Positions 8,054 through 16,719 of a stretch of DNA of 64,000 nucleotides are shown piece after piece. The stretch spans positions 62,001 to 126,000 of the forward strand of contig NZ_AUDJ01000015.1 in the NCBI RefSeq assembly GCF_000425405.1, read 5' to 3'. Below the pieces are notes generated by a model that was given only the letters and a program-made list of their open reading frames with translations, made no database searches and was not told the DNA's origin. Positions within the stretch are counted from its first letter, which is position 1, and each line of letters begins with the position of its first letter. Source of the stretch: Ferrimonas kyonanensis DSM 18153 (lineage in GTDB: Bacteria > Pseudomonadota > Gammaproteobacteria > Enterobacterales > Shewanellaceae). The translations under genes were made by a program, and so were the position numbers.

Positions 8054-8610
8054 AAGGCCTCCTGATTCAGGTACTGGGCTATGCTGGCGGCCATGTGGGA
8101 GGCGCTGGAGCCGTAACCAAACACGTCCAGCAGTGCGCCGTTGCCGTCATAGAGGTAGAAATAGGCGGAGTGGTAGACCTCGTAGCGAGCAGGGAAGGGC
8201 GGGGAGAGCGGCAGTCCGTCCAACTGATAGCCGTAGGTGGCTCCCAGGTTGTCGGCGATGGCCTGGGTCTGATCGGCGGTGCCGATGAGGGCTTCAATAC
8301 CAGGGTGGAAGTAGCCCACGTACTTTTTCAGTTTTTCCGGGGTGTCTCGATTGGGATCAATGGAGACGAATACCGGGGTGAGCTTGTCGGCATCGGCGCC
8401 CAGTTTATGCATTACGCCAGTCATCACCATCAGTGTGGTGGGGCAGACATCGGGGCAGGTGGTATAGCCTACGGCCATCAGCAGGTACTGGCCACGGTAG
8501 TTGTCTTGAGTGACCGCCTTGCCGTCGGCGTTGTGCATGGCAAATTGCAGGGTGTCGCTGGCCCAGCCGGGCAGGCTGAGTACCAGCAGCAGTGAAATCA
8601 GAATACGCAC
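8050..8610 (-). CDS. SCO1/SenC family copper-dependent thioredoxin-fold protein
   Basis: 186 residues with an N-terminal signal peptide (MRILISLLLVLSLPGWA). The copper-binding CPDVCP (C52, C56) and a downstream histidine in YEVYHSAYFYLYD (H147) form the canonical SCO ligand set; FVSIDPNRDTPEKL is the standard SCO core. Family members deliver copper to cupredoxin-type oxidase sites or act as thiol-disulfide reductases. Here no oxidase subunit is adjacent. The partner may instead be the cytochromes or the PCu(A)C protein of the same series. Confidence 0.9.
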   Translation of the reverse strand: MRILISLLLVLSLPGWASDTLQFAMHNADGKAVTQDNYRGQYLLMAVGYTTCPDVCPTTLMVMTGVMHKLGADADKLTPVFVSIDPNRDTPEKLKKYVGYFHPGIEALIGTADQTQAIADNLGATYGYQLDGLPLSPPFPARYEVYHSAYFYLYDGNGALLDVFGYGSSASHMAASIAQYLNQEAL

Positions 8611-8620
8611 GAGCGCCTCC

Positions 8621-9715
8621 TTAGTGGCAGATGGTGTTGGTGAGCCCCATGGCGATGTGATTGGGCTGTTTCAGTTGAGTGACGATGGGGGAGCGGGCTT
8701 TGACCTTACGCAGATCCAGCACTGAGATGGCCTGAGATCCTTCGGTGGTGGAGAACATCGACTTACTGTCCGAGACCACCACCAGATCGATGGCGGCGCC
8801 CTTGGCATCGAAATGGCGTGGGTTAGGATCGCCCGTCAGGTTGAATACATAGAAACCCGAAGGGGCATCGACCACACCGATGCGCTCCAGCCAGCCGGTT
8901 CGAATCTGCCTGATGCCCGCCTCGGTTTGAAACCGATTGACCCATTGGCCGGAGTAAGCGTTGAGAATGGCAATCTCTCCGCGGTCGGAAACAAACAACA
9001 GATGCTCAGAATTGGAGGTCACGTAGGGCCGTTGGACCGGGCTGTTAAAGGTCAGCCAGCGCCAGTCTTTATTCTGAGTGAAATCCCAGATATGGACGCG
9101 ATTGTGGGCTGGCTCTGATACCAGCCCCAGGCGGGAGTCCGGTGACAGGGTAATTTCCGATACCGCCGAGCCACTGCCCATCTGCAGGGTGGAAAGGGTA
9201 TCACGGTGGACACGCCACACCGTGGTATGGCCATTGGGCTCAGAGGTGATCAGCAGGCGGTAGCCATCGGAGGAAAAGTTCAATGACAGTGGCCCACTGA
9301 GTTGGTCGATCTGCTTGATCACTTTCCGGGTCAGAGGCTCCATGATCTCAACCTGACTCTGTCCAGCCACCGCCAGCATGGCGCCGTCGCCATGAAATTT
9401 CAGCGACTGTGGCGAAAATGACAGTGGCAGGGTCCAGGTGCGGTTATCGCTGAGATCCCAGACATACAACTTGGGATCGTCTTTGGCGATGTACACTAAC
9501 AAGCTTTGGACATCGCTGACGGCCATATCAATGGGAATGGCTTTGAGTTGGCGATGCTCGACCAGAGTGTCATTGAAAGTATCGACAATGGCGACGGTGG
9601 GGCTGTCCCGATCGGACACAAAGGCCCAGCGGGCGGCATCGTCATAGGTTTGGGGTTGAGCCAGGGTCAGCGGGCTCAGCAGTGCCAGTACGGCGAAAAT
9701 AAATCGAGCGTTCAT
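8621..9715 (-). CDS. Periplasmic beta-propeller (YncE/WD40-like) protein
   Basis: About 364 residues. A signal peptide (MNARFIFAVLALLSPLTLA) leads into repeated blades with the pattern of YVTN/WD40-like propellers: WAFVSDRDSPTVAIVDT, LYVWDLSDNRTW, RLLITSEPNGHTTVWRV, LGLVSEPAHNRVHIWDF, LLFVSDRGEIAILNA and SMFSTTEGSQAISVLDL. Such proteins bind metals, cofactors or partner proteins. Within this series it may scaffold the cytochrome proteins. ATG 9715 is preferred over 9721. A terminator-like hairpin separates it from the upstream cytochrome/Lcl gene, so expression may be partly uncoupled. Confidence 0.72.
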   Translation of the reverse strand: MNARFIFAVLALLSPLTLAQPQTYDDAARWAFVSDRDSPTVAIVDTFNDTLVEHRQLKAIPIDMAVSDVQSLLVYIAKDDPKLYVWDLSDNRTWTLPLSFSPQSLKFHGDGAMLAVAGQSQVEIMEPLTRKVIKQIDQLSGPLSLNFSSDGYRLLITSEPNGHTTVWRVHRDTLSTLQMGSGSAVSEITLSPDSRLGLVSEPAHNRVHIWDFTQNKDWRWLTFNSPVQRPYVTSNSEHLLFVSDRGEIAILNAYSGQWVNRFQTEAGIRQIRTGWLERIGVVDAPSGFYVFNLTGDPNPRHFDAKGAAIDLVVVSDSKSMFSTTEGSQAISVLDLRKVKARSPIVTQLKQPNHIAMGLTNTICH

Positions 9716-9730
9716 TGGCAAACCTTACAT

Positions 9731-9756
9731 AAAACCTCCGGCCCGAAGGCCGGAGG
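9731..9756 (-). terminator. Intra-operon terminator or attenuator hairpin
   Basis: CCTCCGGCC and GGCCGGAGG form a 9-bp stem with a four-base loop, followed on the minus strand by TTTT. It sits between the cytochrome/Lcl gene and the beta-propeller gene and would reduce read-through. Confidence 0.7.
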
Positions 9757-9768
9757 TGGTGAGGGAAA

Positions 9769-11415
9769 TTACAGGTCACGTACGCAGCGGGTCCAGAAGT
9801 CGGATTGCTTATCCTGGCCCTGGCCATCGCCGATCTGAAAGCCGATGCCCCAGGCCATGACGCCATGCTCATTGCGAATCACCTGCTCCTCTGGGTGTTG
9901 CTGAGGCTTGCGGGCGGTCAGCGGCCGGAAGAATTTCATCGGTCCGCCAATGTCGCTGGTGCTGGACCAGAAATAGTATTTGTATGGCGTGTTGGGGAAA
10001 AACGTCTGCTCGATGGAGGGGTTGACCTCGTTGTAGTTAACGATGGACACCAACTCCTTGATGTTGGGCAGGCGCCAATCCTGCTTGCCCGCCAGGTTGA
10101 GATTCTGGCAGTAATCGATGGAGGCCTCCCAGTTGCGGCGTTGATCGCTGATCACTTGCTGCCACTGCAGTTGGGTGACTTGGTCGGTCACGGTGTTGTC
10201 GCCGTTGTCGACAAAGTCGTTGGCATGGAAGCCGCCATTGTTATCGGCCCGTACGCAGCGAACCAGCTTGGTTGAAGCGGTGTGCTGGCCCATGATGTGG
10301 GCATCGGGAAAGCCGACGTGCCAGACGTGATCCTTGTGATCGGAGATCGGCAGTGCCCAGATTCCGGAATTCATCCGCGGCATGTTTAAGAACACGTCGG
10401 TATTAATGGCCGGGCGGAACTCCCCATAGTCGGCAATGGACACCAGCTCTTTCATAAATGGCAGGCGCCAATCGCTGTAGCCGTCGATTTCCAGCGAGTC
10501 GCAGTGGGCCACCGCTTCGGCGGCGTTCATCCACAGTCGCGAGGTTTTGCGCTCCCAGGTCAGTTTGGTGTTGGTATCGAACGCCGTCAGACCGGAGTCA
10601 CTAATCTGGAACTGCTGCGGGTGTTTAGGGTGATCGCTGTCTTCGCCGCGAGTGTCGGTAAAGTCCTGTACCTGACCGGTGTCGGGCAGCCGGAACCCGG
10701 GAGGTGTTGGCATGCCTTTGCCGGTTGGGAAGTCGATTCGCTCAATGTGTTTAACGAACTCGCCGGCAGTGTAAGCGATCATGTCGCGCCACTGATCTTC
10801 GGTATAGAGTTTGGCGATCCGCTGCATCATTCTGGCTTTGCGGTTGTTGCGAATGCCGTCCCGGTAGGCGCCCATGGTTTCAAACATGTAGGTTGGCATC
10901 TGGCCGCGGATGGTCGGGTTGGCTTTCTTGGTGCTCAGGCCCTGCTCGCCGTGGCACATTTTGCACGCCTTGTCGTACAGTTTTTTGCCGCGCTTGTAGG
11001 CGTCGCTGGCCACCACTTCGGGATTAGGATCAAAGCTCATCTCTTTGTTGGCGTACACCAGGGCTACCTCTTCCATGATGTCGACCGGCCATTTGTACAC
11101 CGTCAGTTTCATCTGTGAGGCGATGCCACCAAAGCGCTCGGCATCAAAGTCAATCCACTGGCTGATGAAGTATTGTGCCGGTAACCCTTCCAGCTTCGGA
11201 CTCAGGGTTTCTACCACGTTCTCCCGCGCCGGCCGGTGGCAGCCCATGTAACAAGTGGCTCCCAGTTTTTCTGCTCGGGCGATCTGCTGAGGCGTCAGAT
11301 CCTGGTAACTGCGGGTCACCTTGAATTCCGGGTAGGCCATTTCGGCCTGGGCGCCCTGGGTTAGCCCCAGAGTCAAGGTGATCATGGCCAGGGAGTGAAG
11401 GAGTTTATTGGTCAT
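9769..11415 (-). CDS. Dihaem cytochrome c fused to two Lcl/DUF1566 domains
   Basis: 548 residues with a signal peptide (MTNKLLHSLAMITLTLGL ... AQA). The N-terminal ~250 residues have two haem attachment sites: an expanded C-x3-C-H, CYMGCH (C55, C59, H60), and a normal CKMCH (C151, C154, H155). The C-terminal ~290 residues hold two copies of the Lcl/DUF1566 module, recognisable by DWRLPFMKELVSI and DWRLPNIKELVSI followed by FWSSTSD and VRCVRA-type endings. Lcl domains are extracellular or periplasmic ligand-binding folds. The fusion suggests a haem protein that docks on a surface or substrate. Codes within the porin/PCu(A)C/SCO series. No specific reaction can be assigned. Confidence 0.78.
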   Translation of the reverse strand: MTNKLLHSLAMITLTLGLTQGAQAEMAYPEFKVTRSYQDLTPQQIARAEKLGATCYMGCHRPARENVVETLSPKLEGLPAQYFISQWIDFDAERFGGIASQMKLTVYKWPVDIMEEVALVYANKEMSFDPNPEVVASDAYKRGKKLYDKACKMCHGEQGLSTKKANPTIRGQMPTYMFETMGAYRDGIRNNRKARMMQRIAKLYTEDQWRDMIAYTAGEFVKHIERIDFPTGKGMPTPPGFRLPDTGQVQDFTDTRGEDSDHPKHPQQFQISDSGLTAFDTNTKLTWERKTSRLWMNAAEAVAHCDSLEIDGYSDWRLPFMKELVSIADYGEFRPAINTDVFLNMPRMNSGIWALPISDHKDHVWHVGFPDAHIMGQHTASTKLVRCVRADNNGGFHANDFVDNGDNTVTDQVTQLQWQQVISDQRRNWEASIDYCQNLNLAGKQDWRLPNIKELVSIVNYNEVNPSIEQTFFPNTPYKYYFWSSTSDIGGPMKFFRPLTARKPQQHPEEQVIRNEHGVMAWGIGFQIGDGQGQDKQSDFWTRCVRDL

Positions 11416-11418
11416 CGT

Positions 11419-11910
11419 TTAATGCCCCTTATGAGGGTGATTGCTGGCACCGAACTGGCTCTGGATCTGCTCCAGGGTTTTCACGGTGGCCTGGCAGGTG
11501 AGGCTAGGGTTGTAGGCAAACATGATGGTCATCGGGTAGTGCTCACCGGCTTTAATGGTCTGTTTCAGGTCCATTACCATGATGTGCTGGGCGCCGGGTT
11601 TCAGTTGCGTGAGCGGCTTGGTCACCATCACTCGAGGGATCTGGAACATCTTCATGGCACCGTCTTGCATCTTGACGTTATGAATCTCCACCCGGTTCGA
11701 TAGGGCCGGAATTTCCACTCGCTGCATCATCTCGGCGCCGGGCAAGCGGAACTTCTTGGCATCGTCACGGTTGTAGCGGATGTCGAAATAGGCGGCAGTG
11801 GCCGAGGCGCCCGGGATGCTCTCGCGAATCACGCAGTTGTCTACTTGAATGCTGTCGGCCAATGCTGGTGCAGACAGCAGCAGGCCTAAGGTCAATAACA
11901 GTTTGTTCAT
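11419..11910 (-). CDS. PCu(A)C-type periplasmic copper chaperone
   Basis: 163 residues with a signal peptide (MNKLLLTLGLLLSAPALA). The copper-binding pattern H-(x)n-M-x-H-x-M is seen as EIHNVKMQDGAMKM followed by KPGAQHIMVMDL, and the C-terminus has extra histidines (SNHPHKGH). Members bind Cu(I) and pass it to CuA centres, often together with SCO proteins, and a SCO gene lies in the same series. The gene is 8 bp from the porin upstream and 3 bp from the cytochrome/Lcl gene downstream, so co-transcription is very likely. Confidence 0.88.
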   Translation of the reverse strand: MNKLLLTLGLLLSAPALADSIQVDNCVIRESIPGASATAAYFDIRYNRDDAKKFRLPGAEMMQRVEIPALSNRVEIHNVKMQDGAMKMFQIPRVMVTKPLTQLKPGAQHIMVMDLKQTIKAGEHYPMTIMFAYNPSLTCQATVKTLEQIQSQFGASNHPHKGH

Positions 11911-11918
11911 GGTGTCCC

Positions 11919-12911
11919 TCAGTATTTGAAGATGAAGCCCAGGTTGATGTTGTTGTCGTTGTTGCTGTTGCCGCTGATGGTGTCCGGATCGTGCTTGTAC
12001 ACGGCACCTTCGGCGAACAGGGTGATGTGCTGGTCGAAGTGGTATTTGACGCTGGCAATGGTCAGGGTTTGATCGTCTTTGTTGGCTTCGGATTCATAGC
12101 GTCGCTGTTGGTAGCTGATGCCAAAATCGATGTTGTCCAGGCTGTAGGTCAGGGCGGTGGCGTAGGTGTCTTTAATTTTCTTGGGTGAGTCTTGGTTGAG
12201 CTCGGCCAGCGCCGCCAGGGTGAAGTTGTGCCAACGGACATCGGACGCGACGGCCCAACGCACGTAGTTGTCGTCGGTGGGAAGCATTTTGTCGTCAACC
12301 TCGGCGCGGTTGATCACCAGGTTGAAATGCTCGCTGTGGTACAAGGCCCGCAGACCCAGGACGTCGGCATCGGCATCGTTGCTGTCGTTCGGGGTAATGA
12401 TGGCGGCCTTGAACCACAGGGTGCCCCAGTCTCCTTTGAATTTTGGGGTGAAGTAAGCCAATTGGTTGTGACCGTATTTGGCCTGTTCAAACAGGTGACC
12501 GTTGCTCGACGGCTCCATGGAGTTGGATTCATGAATGTCGACTTTGGAGTAGAGGTCGACCCAGGTGCCGGTGGTGCCTTCACCGATGAAGAAACCGCCA
12601 AGGTTTTTGTAGGCCACAATCAGGTTGGCATCGATAAGCTCGATGTCATTAAACGCCGAGGCGTCGCCGAAGTTGTCTGAGTATTGCAGCCGGGTGTTGT
12701 AGCGCACCATCAAGCCATTGTTTTTGTAGATCCCTTTCAAGCCAAGGTTGGCCTGATAGATTTCAGTTTCATAGTCGTTGTCGCTTTGAAACTGGGCCTG
12801 GGCACGCAGATCGCCGTACAGTTTTGGGGCCCAGTCATCGGCGGCCAGTGCCGAGGCCAGGGGGAGGGCAGCCAGAATGACCGCGCTGATCAGGGAGGTG
12901 TTTTTCATCAT
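11919..12911 (-). CDS. Outer-membrane porin
   Basis: About 331 residues: signal peptide MKNTSLISAVILAALPLASALA, then alternating amphipathic strands typical of a general porin (APKLYGDLRAQAQF, LMVRYNTRLQYSDNF, YHSEHFNLVINRAEVD) and a final strand ending in an aromatic residue (NINLGFIFKY), as BAM recognition requires. The start at ATG 12911 is set by AGGAATTTTG. It is the first gene of the minus-strand series and faces the LysR gene across a dyad, so the regulator probably controls the whole unit. Substrate unknown. Confidence 0.8.
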   Translation of the reverse strand: MMKNTSLISAVILAALPLASALAADDWAPKLYGDLRAQAQFQSDNDYETEIYQANLGLKGIYKNNGLMVRYNTRLQYSDNFGDASAFNDIELIDANLIVAYKNLGGFFIGEGTTGTWVDLYSKVDIHESNSMEPSSNGHLFEQAKYGHNQLAYFTPKFKGDWGTLWFKAAIITPNDSNDADADVLGLRALYHSEHFNLVINRAEVDDKMLPTDDNYVRWAVASDVRWHNFTLAALAELNQDSPKKIKDTYATALTYSLDNIDFGISYQQRRYESEANKDDQTLTIASVKYHFDQHITLFAEGAVYKHDPDTISGNSNNDNNINLGFIFKY

Positions 12912-12998
12912 CAAAATTCCTGCAACTTCTTGTAGTTAGTGGTTTATTCGTTGGCGATTCTAGGAGTTTGAATGGAGGCTGACCTGCCAGAATTGCTA

Positions 12999-13027
12999 TT
13001 TCCGATATGCAGAATTTGCATCGGGAA
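12999..13027. promoter_or_regulatory. Imperfect dyad in the porin/LysR divergent promoter
   Basis: TTTCCGATATGCA on the left and TGCATCGGGAA on the right are near-complementary arms (TTCC-GAT-TGCA symmetry) around GAATT. Location and symmetry fit a LysR-type binding site controlling both directions. Confidence 0.55.
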
Positions 13028-13100
13028 TTGTGTTCTGGCGCATGGCGAGGATTTGAAATGACGTTAAGATCACCGACGAAAGTCACAGAGAGGAAAAAGA

Positions 13101-14015
13101 GTGGATCTGGATACGTTGCGGATGTTTGTCGCAGTTGCAAAATTTAAAAGCATTACTCAGGCCGCCATCGATCTGGATATCAGTCAGCCGGCATTGAGCC
13201 GTCGCTTAAAGGGTCTGGAGGCTAAGGTGGGGGCGACCTTGATGCAGCGCTCCGGCGGTGGGGTTGAGCTGACGCCTCAGGGACGGCTGTTGCTGGAAAC
13301 CGCGGAAACCATGTTGGAGGAGTTTGAGAAAATTACCGAGGCCATCTCCAGCCATAAGGATGATGTTAAGGGCAGCATCGCGGTGTGCCTACCCCATCCC
13401 ATGAGTCGTTGGTTGACCGAAGAGGTGTTCATTCCGTTTACCACTGATTACCCCGAAGTGCGTCTGGACCTGATCACCACCAACCCGAAAACCATGACCA
13501 AGATGGGCCAGTGTGATGTGATGGTGTCGCCGATCACCCCGGACGATCCCGATTTGATCGCTCGCTATCAGCACACTTTCCGTCGCTATTTCTGTGCCAG
13601 CTCCGAGTACCTGCAGCAGTTTGGCCGGCCGCTGCTGCCACAAGACTTGGCTCGACACCGCTGCATCACCAATGTGTCGGTGCAAAAAGAGGAAAAACAC
13701 TGGGAGTGGCAACATTCGAATGGCAGCTGCGGAAGTCAGCAGATTCAGTCCTTTATCTCAACCGATTCGGTAGACATCGCCATGCAGTGGATGCTGGCGG
13801 GCAAAGGCATTGCGTCGTTGCCGGAGTCGCAGATTCGCCTCTATCGGTCTCAGGACCGCCGGTTTGAGTTGCTGTTTGATTCGCAGATTTATCAGGAGCA
13901 GTCGATGTTTGTTTTGTACCGTTCGCGTAACTTCATTCCTCGACGACAGCGGTTGTTGGTAGAGGCTCTGGTTCGGTTTTTTCACAAGCAATCGAAGTTG
14001 GAAGGAGCGCTTTAG
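13101..14015 (+). CDS. LysR-family transcriptional regulator
   Basis: 304 residues. N-terminal winged helix-turn-helix (MFVAVAKFKSITQAAIDLD, ISQPALSRRLKGLEAKVG) followed by the periplasmic-binding-like effector domain (GSIAVCLPHPMSRWLTEEV, MVSPITPDDPDL, AMQWMLAGKGIASLPE). Translation starts at a GTG preceded by AGAGAGGAAAAAGA. It diverges from the porin-headed unit, which is the likely target. Effector unknown. Confidence 0.88.
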   Translation: MDLDTLRMFVAVAKFKSITQAAIDLDISQPALSRRLKGLEAKVGATLMQRSGGGVELTPQGRLLLETAETMLEEFEKITEAISSHKDDVKGSIAVCLPHPMSRWLTEEVFIPFTTDYPEVRLDLITTNPKTMTKMGQCDVMVSPITPDDPDLIARYQHTFRRYFCASSEYLQQFGRPLLPQDLARHRCITNVSVQKEEKHWEWQHSNGSCGSQQIQSFISTDSVDIAMQWMLAGKGIASLPESQIRLYRSQDRRFELLFDSQIYQEQSMFVLYRSRNFIPRRQRLLVEALVRFFHKQSKLEGAL

Positions 14016-14211
14016 GCAGCCAAGGCGGAGTGCCGCTCTCGAACGTTGCACGAAGCCTCGCCAATTGGCTGCCAAAAGGCCTCACCGACGCCTGGATTTT
14101 CTTGCAAGGCTTTCATTTGTAGTGTCTTATTGTCAGCCATTATGACGCTGATGAAGTTTCGATTGATTGTGTACTGCTTGTTAATTGCCACCCTAGACGG
14201 ACGGCGCTGAG

Positions 14212-15294
14212 ATGAAGGTCTGGTTACTGCGTACCTTGTTGTCTCTGTTTGTGCTGTGCGCTGCTGTAGCCATCTGGGTGGGGCCAAATTCGGCGCATCC
14301 GGAAGACCAGAGGCTGGCGATGTTGTCTCAGCGGCTGCAGGACTCGGAGTTTGATCTGGCCTACGATGAGGTTAAGCGGTTGCTGCCCCGGGTCGAGGAG
14401 CCGGACGTGCGCCGCTACCTGTACGCGGTGAAGGCCGATATCGAGGTCGGCCGTCGTCATTACCATTACGCTATTCACTCGCTGACCCAGGCACAGCAAC
14501 TGGGAGAGCCAAACCGAAAAGTGGATGAGGCGATCCTTAGGCTGCGCAACCACATCGAAAGCATGCAGCAGGAGCGGCAACTGGATAAGCAGTATCGGGA
14601 TGCTCGTGATAACGGCATTGCTGCCAGCCTTACCGGTAAGATCACCATTCTTTACCTTTATCTGGACGACAACCGCTGGAGTCGCTGGTCGGGCAAACAG
14701 CGGCTGTTGAATCGCCACTATCTGCAGCAGGTGGTGGAGTGGTATCAAGCCCGGGCGGCCCAATATGGGGTGGCGAAGCCGCAGATCAGCAGCCGCTTTT
14801 TCTTTTTGAAGGCCCCTAGGGGCATCTCCAAAGAGTGGTTGCGCTCCAAACAGTTCTTCCTCGACGCTCAGGGATTGATCGCCAATCAACTGGGTTATCC
14901 GTCGATGTCGGCATTTGTTGAGGCCAAGGCGCCCAGCGGCCAGGTGGCGATGGTGTTTCACTCCAACGGTGATGCCCGCTCTTTTGCCCTGTCCTGTGGT
15001 AACAAGCAGGTGTCACCGAATTGCCATTACGAGTATGTGATGCTGACCGAGTCGGTGTCGTCGGCCTCAGCGGCGACTTACACCCCACAAGTACAGGCCC
15101 ACGAGATTTTGCATCTGTTTGGTGCCGCCGATCTGTACCGCATCGAGTCGGCTCGGGATTATGCGGTTACCGATCTGATGAACTACTACAGCGATGCGCT
15201 GCGCCATGCCAGCCTGGATCCTATTACCGCCTGGTCTATCGGCTGGTCAGAAGCACCTGATGCGCCTTTTATAATTGAGAACAAAGGAAAATAA
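14212..15294 (+). CDS. Exported metalloprotease-like protein with HEILHxxGxxD motif
   Basis: 360 residues with a single N-terminal hydrophobic anchor or signal (LLRTLLSLFVLCAAVAIWVG). An alpha-helical region (residues ~30-130, TPR-like pairs with basic and acidic residues) precedes a catalytic part with HEILHLFGAAD (H297, E298, H301, G304, D307), a metzincin-type zinc motif with Asp as third ligand, and a downstream LMNYY (M323) that could be the Met-turn. I do not recognise a named family. It is followed after 2 bases by a DUF350 gene with its own AAAGGAAAATAAG ribosome binding site, so the two form an operon. Peptidase activity is inferred from the motif only. Confidence 0.7.
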   Translation: MKVWLLRTLLSLFVLCAAVAIWVGPNSAHPEDQRLAMLSQRLQDSEFDLAYDEVKRLLPRVEEPDVRRYLYAVKADIEVGRRHYHYAIHSLTQAQQLGEPNRKVDEAILRLRNHIESMQQERQLDKQYRDARDNGIAASLTGKITILYLYLDDNRWSRWSGKQRLLNRHYLQQVVEWYQARAAQYGVAKPQISSRFFFLKAPRGISKEWLRSKQFFLDAQGLIANQLGYPSMSAFVEAKAPSGQVAMVFHSNGDARSFALSCGNKQVSPNCHYEYVMLTESVSSASAATYTPQVQAHEILHLFGAADLYRIESARDYAVTDLMNYYSDALRHASLDPITAWSIGWSEAPDAPFIIENKGK

Positions 15295-15296
15295 GA

Positions 15297-15524
15297 ATGG
15301 AAATTACCTCACTGGAGCAGAACGCGGCCTTCATGTTTCTGAACCTCACTTACGCCGTGGTCAGTCTGTTTGTCAGCGTGATCTCACTGGTGATCATCGA
15401 TAAATTTGTGTTTCGCAGCATCGACTTTATCGCCGAGATTAAAAAGGGCAATCTGGCGGTGGCGGTGTTTCAATCCACCATTCTGTTGTTTGTCGGCTTC
15501 GTAGTGTCGTCGGCCATGAGTTAA
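15297..15524 (+). CDS. DUF350-type small membrane protein
   Basis: 75 residues with two hydrophobic segments (FLNLTYAVVSLFVSVISLVII and VAVFQSTILLFVGFVVSSAM) separated by the conserved DKFVFRSIDFIAEIKKGN linker, which fits half of a DUF350 repeat. Function of the family is unknown. The gene begins two bases after the stop of the metalloprotease-like gene and is probably cotranscribed with it. Confidence 0.75.
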   Translation: MEITSLEQNAAFMFLNLTYAVVSLFVSVISLVIIDKFVFRSIDFIAEIKKGNLAVAVFQSTILLFVGFVVSSAMS

Positions 15525-15531
15525 AAAACTC

Positions 15532-15567
15532 ATATCCGCAGTGGCATATATATGCCAATTCGTATAT
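15532..15567. promoter_or_regulatory. 36-bp dyad upstream of the arsenite pump gene
   Basis: A perfect 14-bp palindrome GGCATATATATGCC (15543-15556) is flanked by outer arms ATATCCG and CGTATAT that share the same centre (between 15549 and 15550). Such AT-rich dyads in front of arsenic genes are typical ArsR/SmtB-type operators, but no arsR gene is in the window. Confidence 0.5.
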
Positions 15568-15655
15568 TCTGGCTTCATCGAAATAGCATTTCGTCGTCAC
15601 GGGCTGCGACCAGTCGGTTGCCGGGGCGACGTTTGATCAGTATGAGGCGAGAGTA

Positions 15656-16672
15656 ATGGGAATTTTTGAACGCTATTTGTCACTGTGGGTGGCGCTGAGT
15701 ATTGCCGCCGGCGTATTGCTGGGCAATTGGGCCCCGCAGGCGTTTGCGGCGGTAGCGGCGCTGGAGTGGGCCCACGTCAATCTGGTGGTGGCGGTGCTGA
15801 TCTGGGTCATGATCTACCCGATGATGGTGCAGATCGATTTCAGCGCGGTTAAAGACGTGGGTAAAAAGCCCAAGGGATTACTGTTGACGCTGGTGATCAA
15901 CTGGCTGATCAAACCCTTCACCATGGCAGCCCTGGGGTGGTTGTTCTTCAAAGGCTTTTTTGCCGACTGGGTCGACCCGCAGAGTGCCGGGGAATACATC
16001 GCCGGCATGATTTTGCTGGGCGTGGCGCCCTGTACCGCCATGGTGTTTGTTTGGAGTCAGATGACTAAGGGCGATGCCAATTACACCCTGGTGCAGGTAT
16101 CGGTCAACGACATCATCATGGTGTTTGCCTTCGCACCGATCACCGCATTGTTGCTGGGCGTCAGTGACATTCAGGTTCCCTGGGAGACGCTGTTGCTGTC
16201 GGTGGTCTTGTACGTGATGTTGCCATTGTTGGCCGGGGCCTGGACTCGAGCGCGATTGCAGCGCCGGCGCAATGGCGACGGCATCGAGGCGTTTCTGGCC
16301 AAGACCAAGCCCTGGTCCATTGTCGGTTTGCTCGGGACCGTGGTACTGCTGTTTGGCTTTCAGGCCGAGGTGATCATCGAGCAGCCGCAAACCATTGTCC
16401 TGATCGCCATCCCTTTGATGATCCAAACCTACGGCATCTTTGCCATCGCCTATGCCGCCGCCAAATGGCTGAAGTTACCCCATAACGTTGCCGCGCCGGC
16501 GTGCATGATCGGCACCTCGAACTTCTTTGAATTGGCGGTGGCGGTGGCGATCTCGCTGTTTGGCCTTCACTCTGGCGCAGCATTGGCCACCGTGGTCGGA
16601 GTGTTGGTGGAGGTGCCAGTGATGTTGTCTCTGGTCTATTTTGCCAACCGCACTCGGCACTGGTTTGCCTGA
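15656..16672 (+). CDS. acr3: ACR3-family arsenite efflux transporter
   Basis: 338 residues with about ten membrane segments. The opening [19 protein letters not shown] and the [15 protein letters not shown] segment are hallmarks of ACR3. The conserved cysteine required for arsenite transport lies in [13 protein letters not shown] (C126), and the [13 protein letters not shown] motif is present. It exports As(III) (and sometimes antimonite) driven by the proton-motive force. It is transcribed alone, after a dyad at 15532-15567; no arsC or arsR is adjacent. Confidence 0.9.
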   Translation: MGIFERYLSLWVALSIAAGVLLGNWAPQAFAAVAALEWAHVNLVVAVLIWVMIYPMMVQIDFSAVKDVGKKPKGLLLTLVINWLIKPFTMAALGWLFFKGFFADWVDPQSAGEYIAGMILLGVAPCTAMVFVWSQMTKGDANYTLVQVSVNDIIMVFAFAPITALLLGVSDIQVPWETLLLSVVLYVMLPLLAGAWTRARLQRRRNGDGIEAFLAKTKPWSIVGLLGTVVLLFGFQAEVIIEQPQTIVLIAIPLMIQTYGIFAIAYAAAKWLKLPHNVAAPACMIGTSNFFELAVAVAISLFGLHSGAALATVVGVLVEVPVMLSLVYFANRTRHWFA

Positions 16673-16692
16673 TGCCCCTTCGGTGTTAATGT

Positions 16693-16719
16693 CGGGGCGG
16701 CCATCTCGCCGCCCCGTTT
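16693..16719 (+). terminator. Probable terminator after acr3
   Basis: CGGGGCGG and CCGCCCCG form an 8-bp GC stem followed by a short T run (TTTG), so termination may be partial. Confidence 0.55.
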
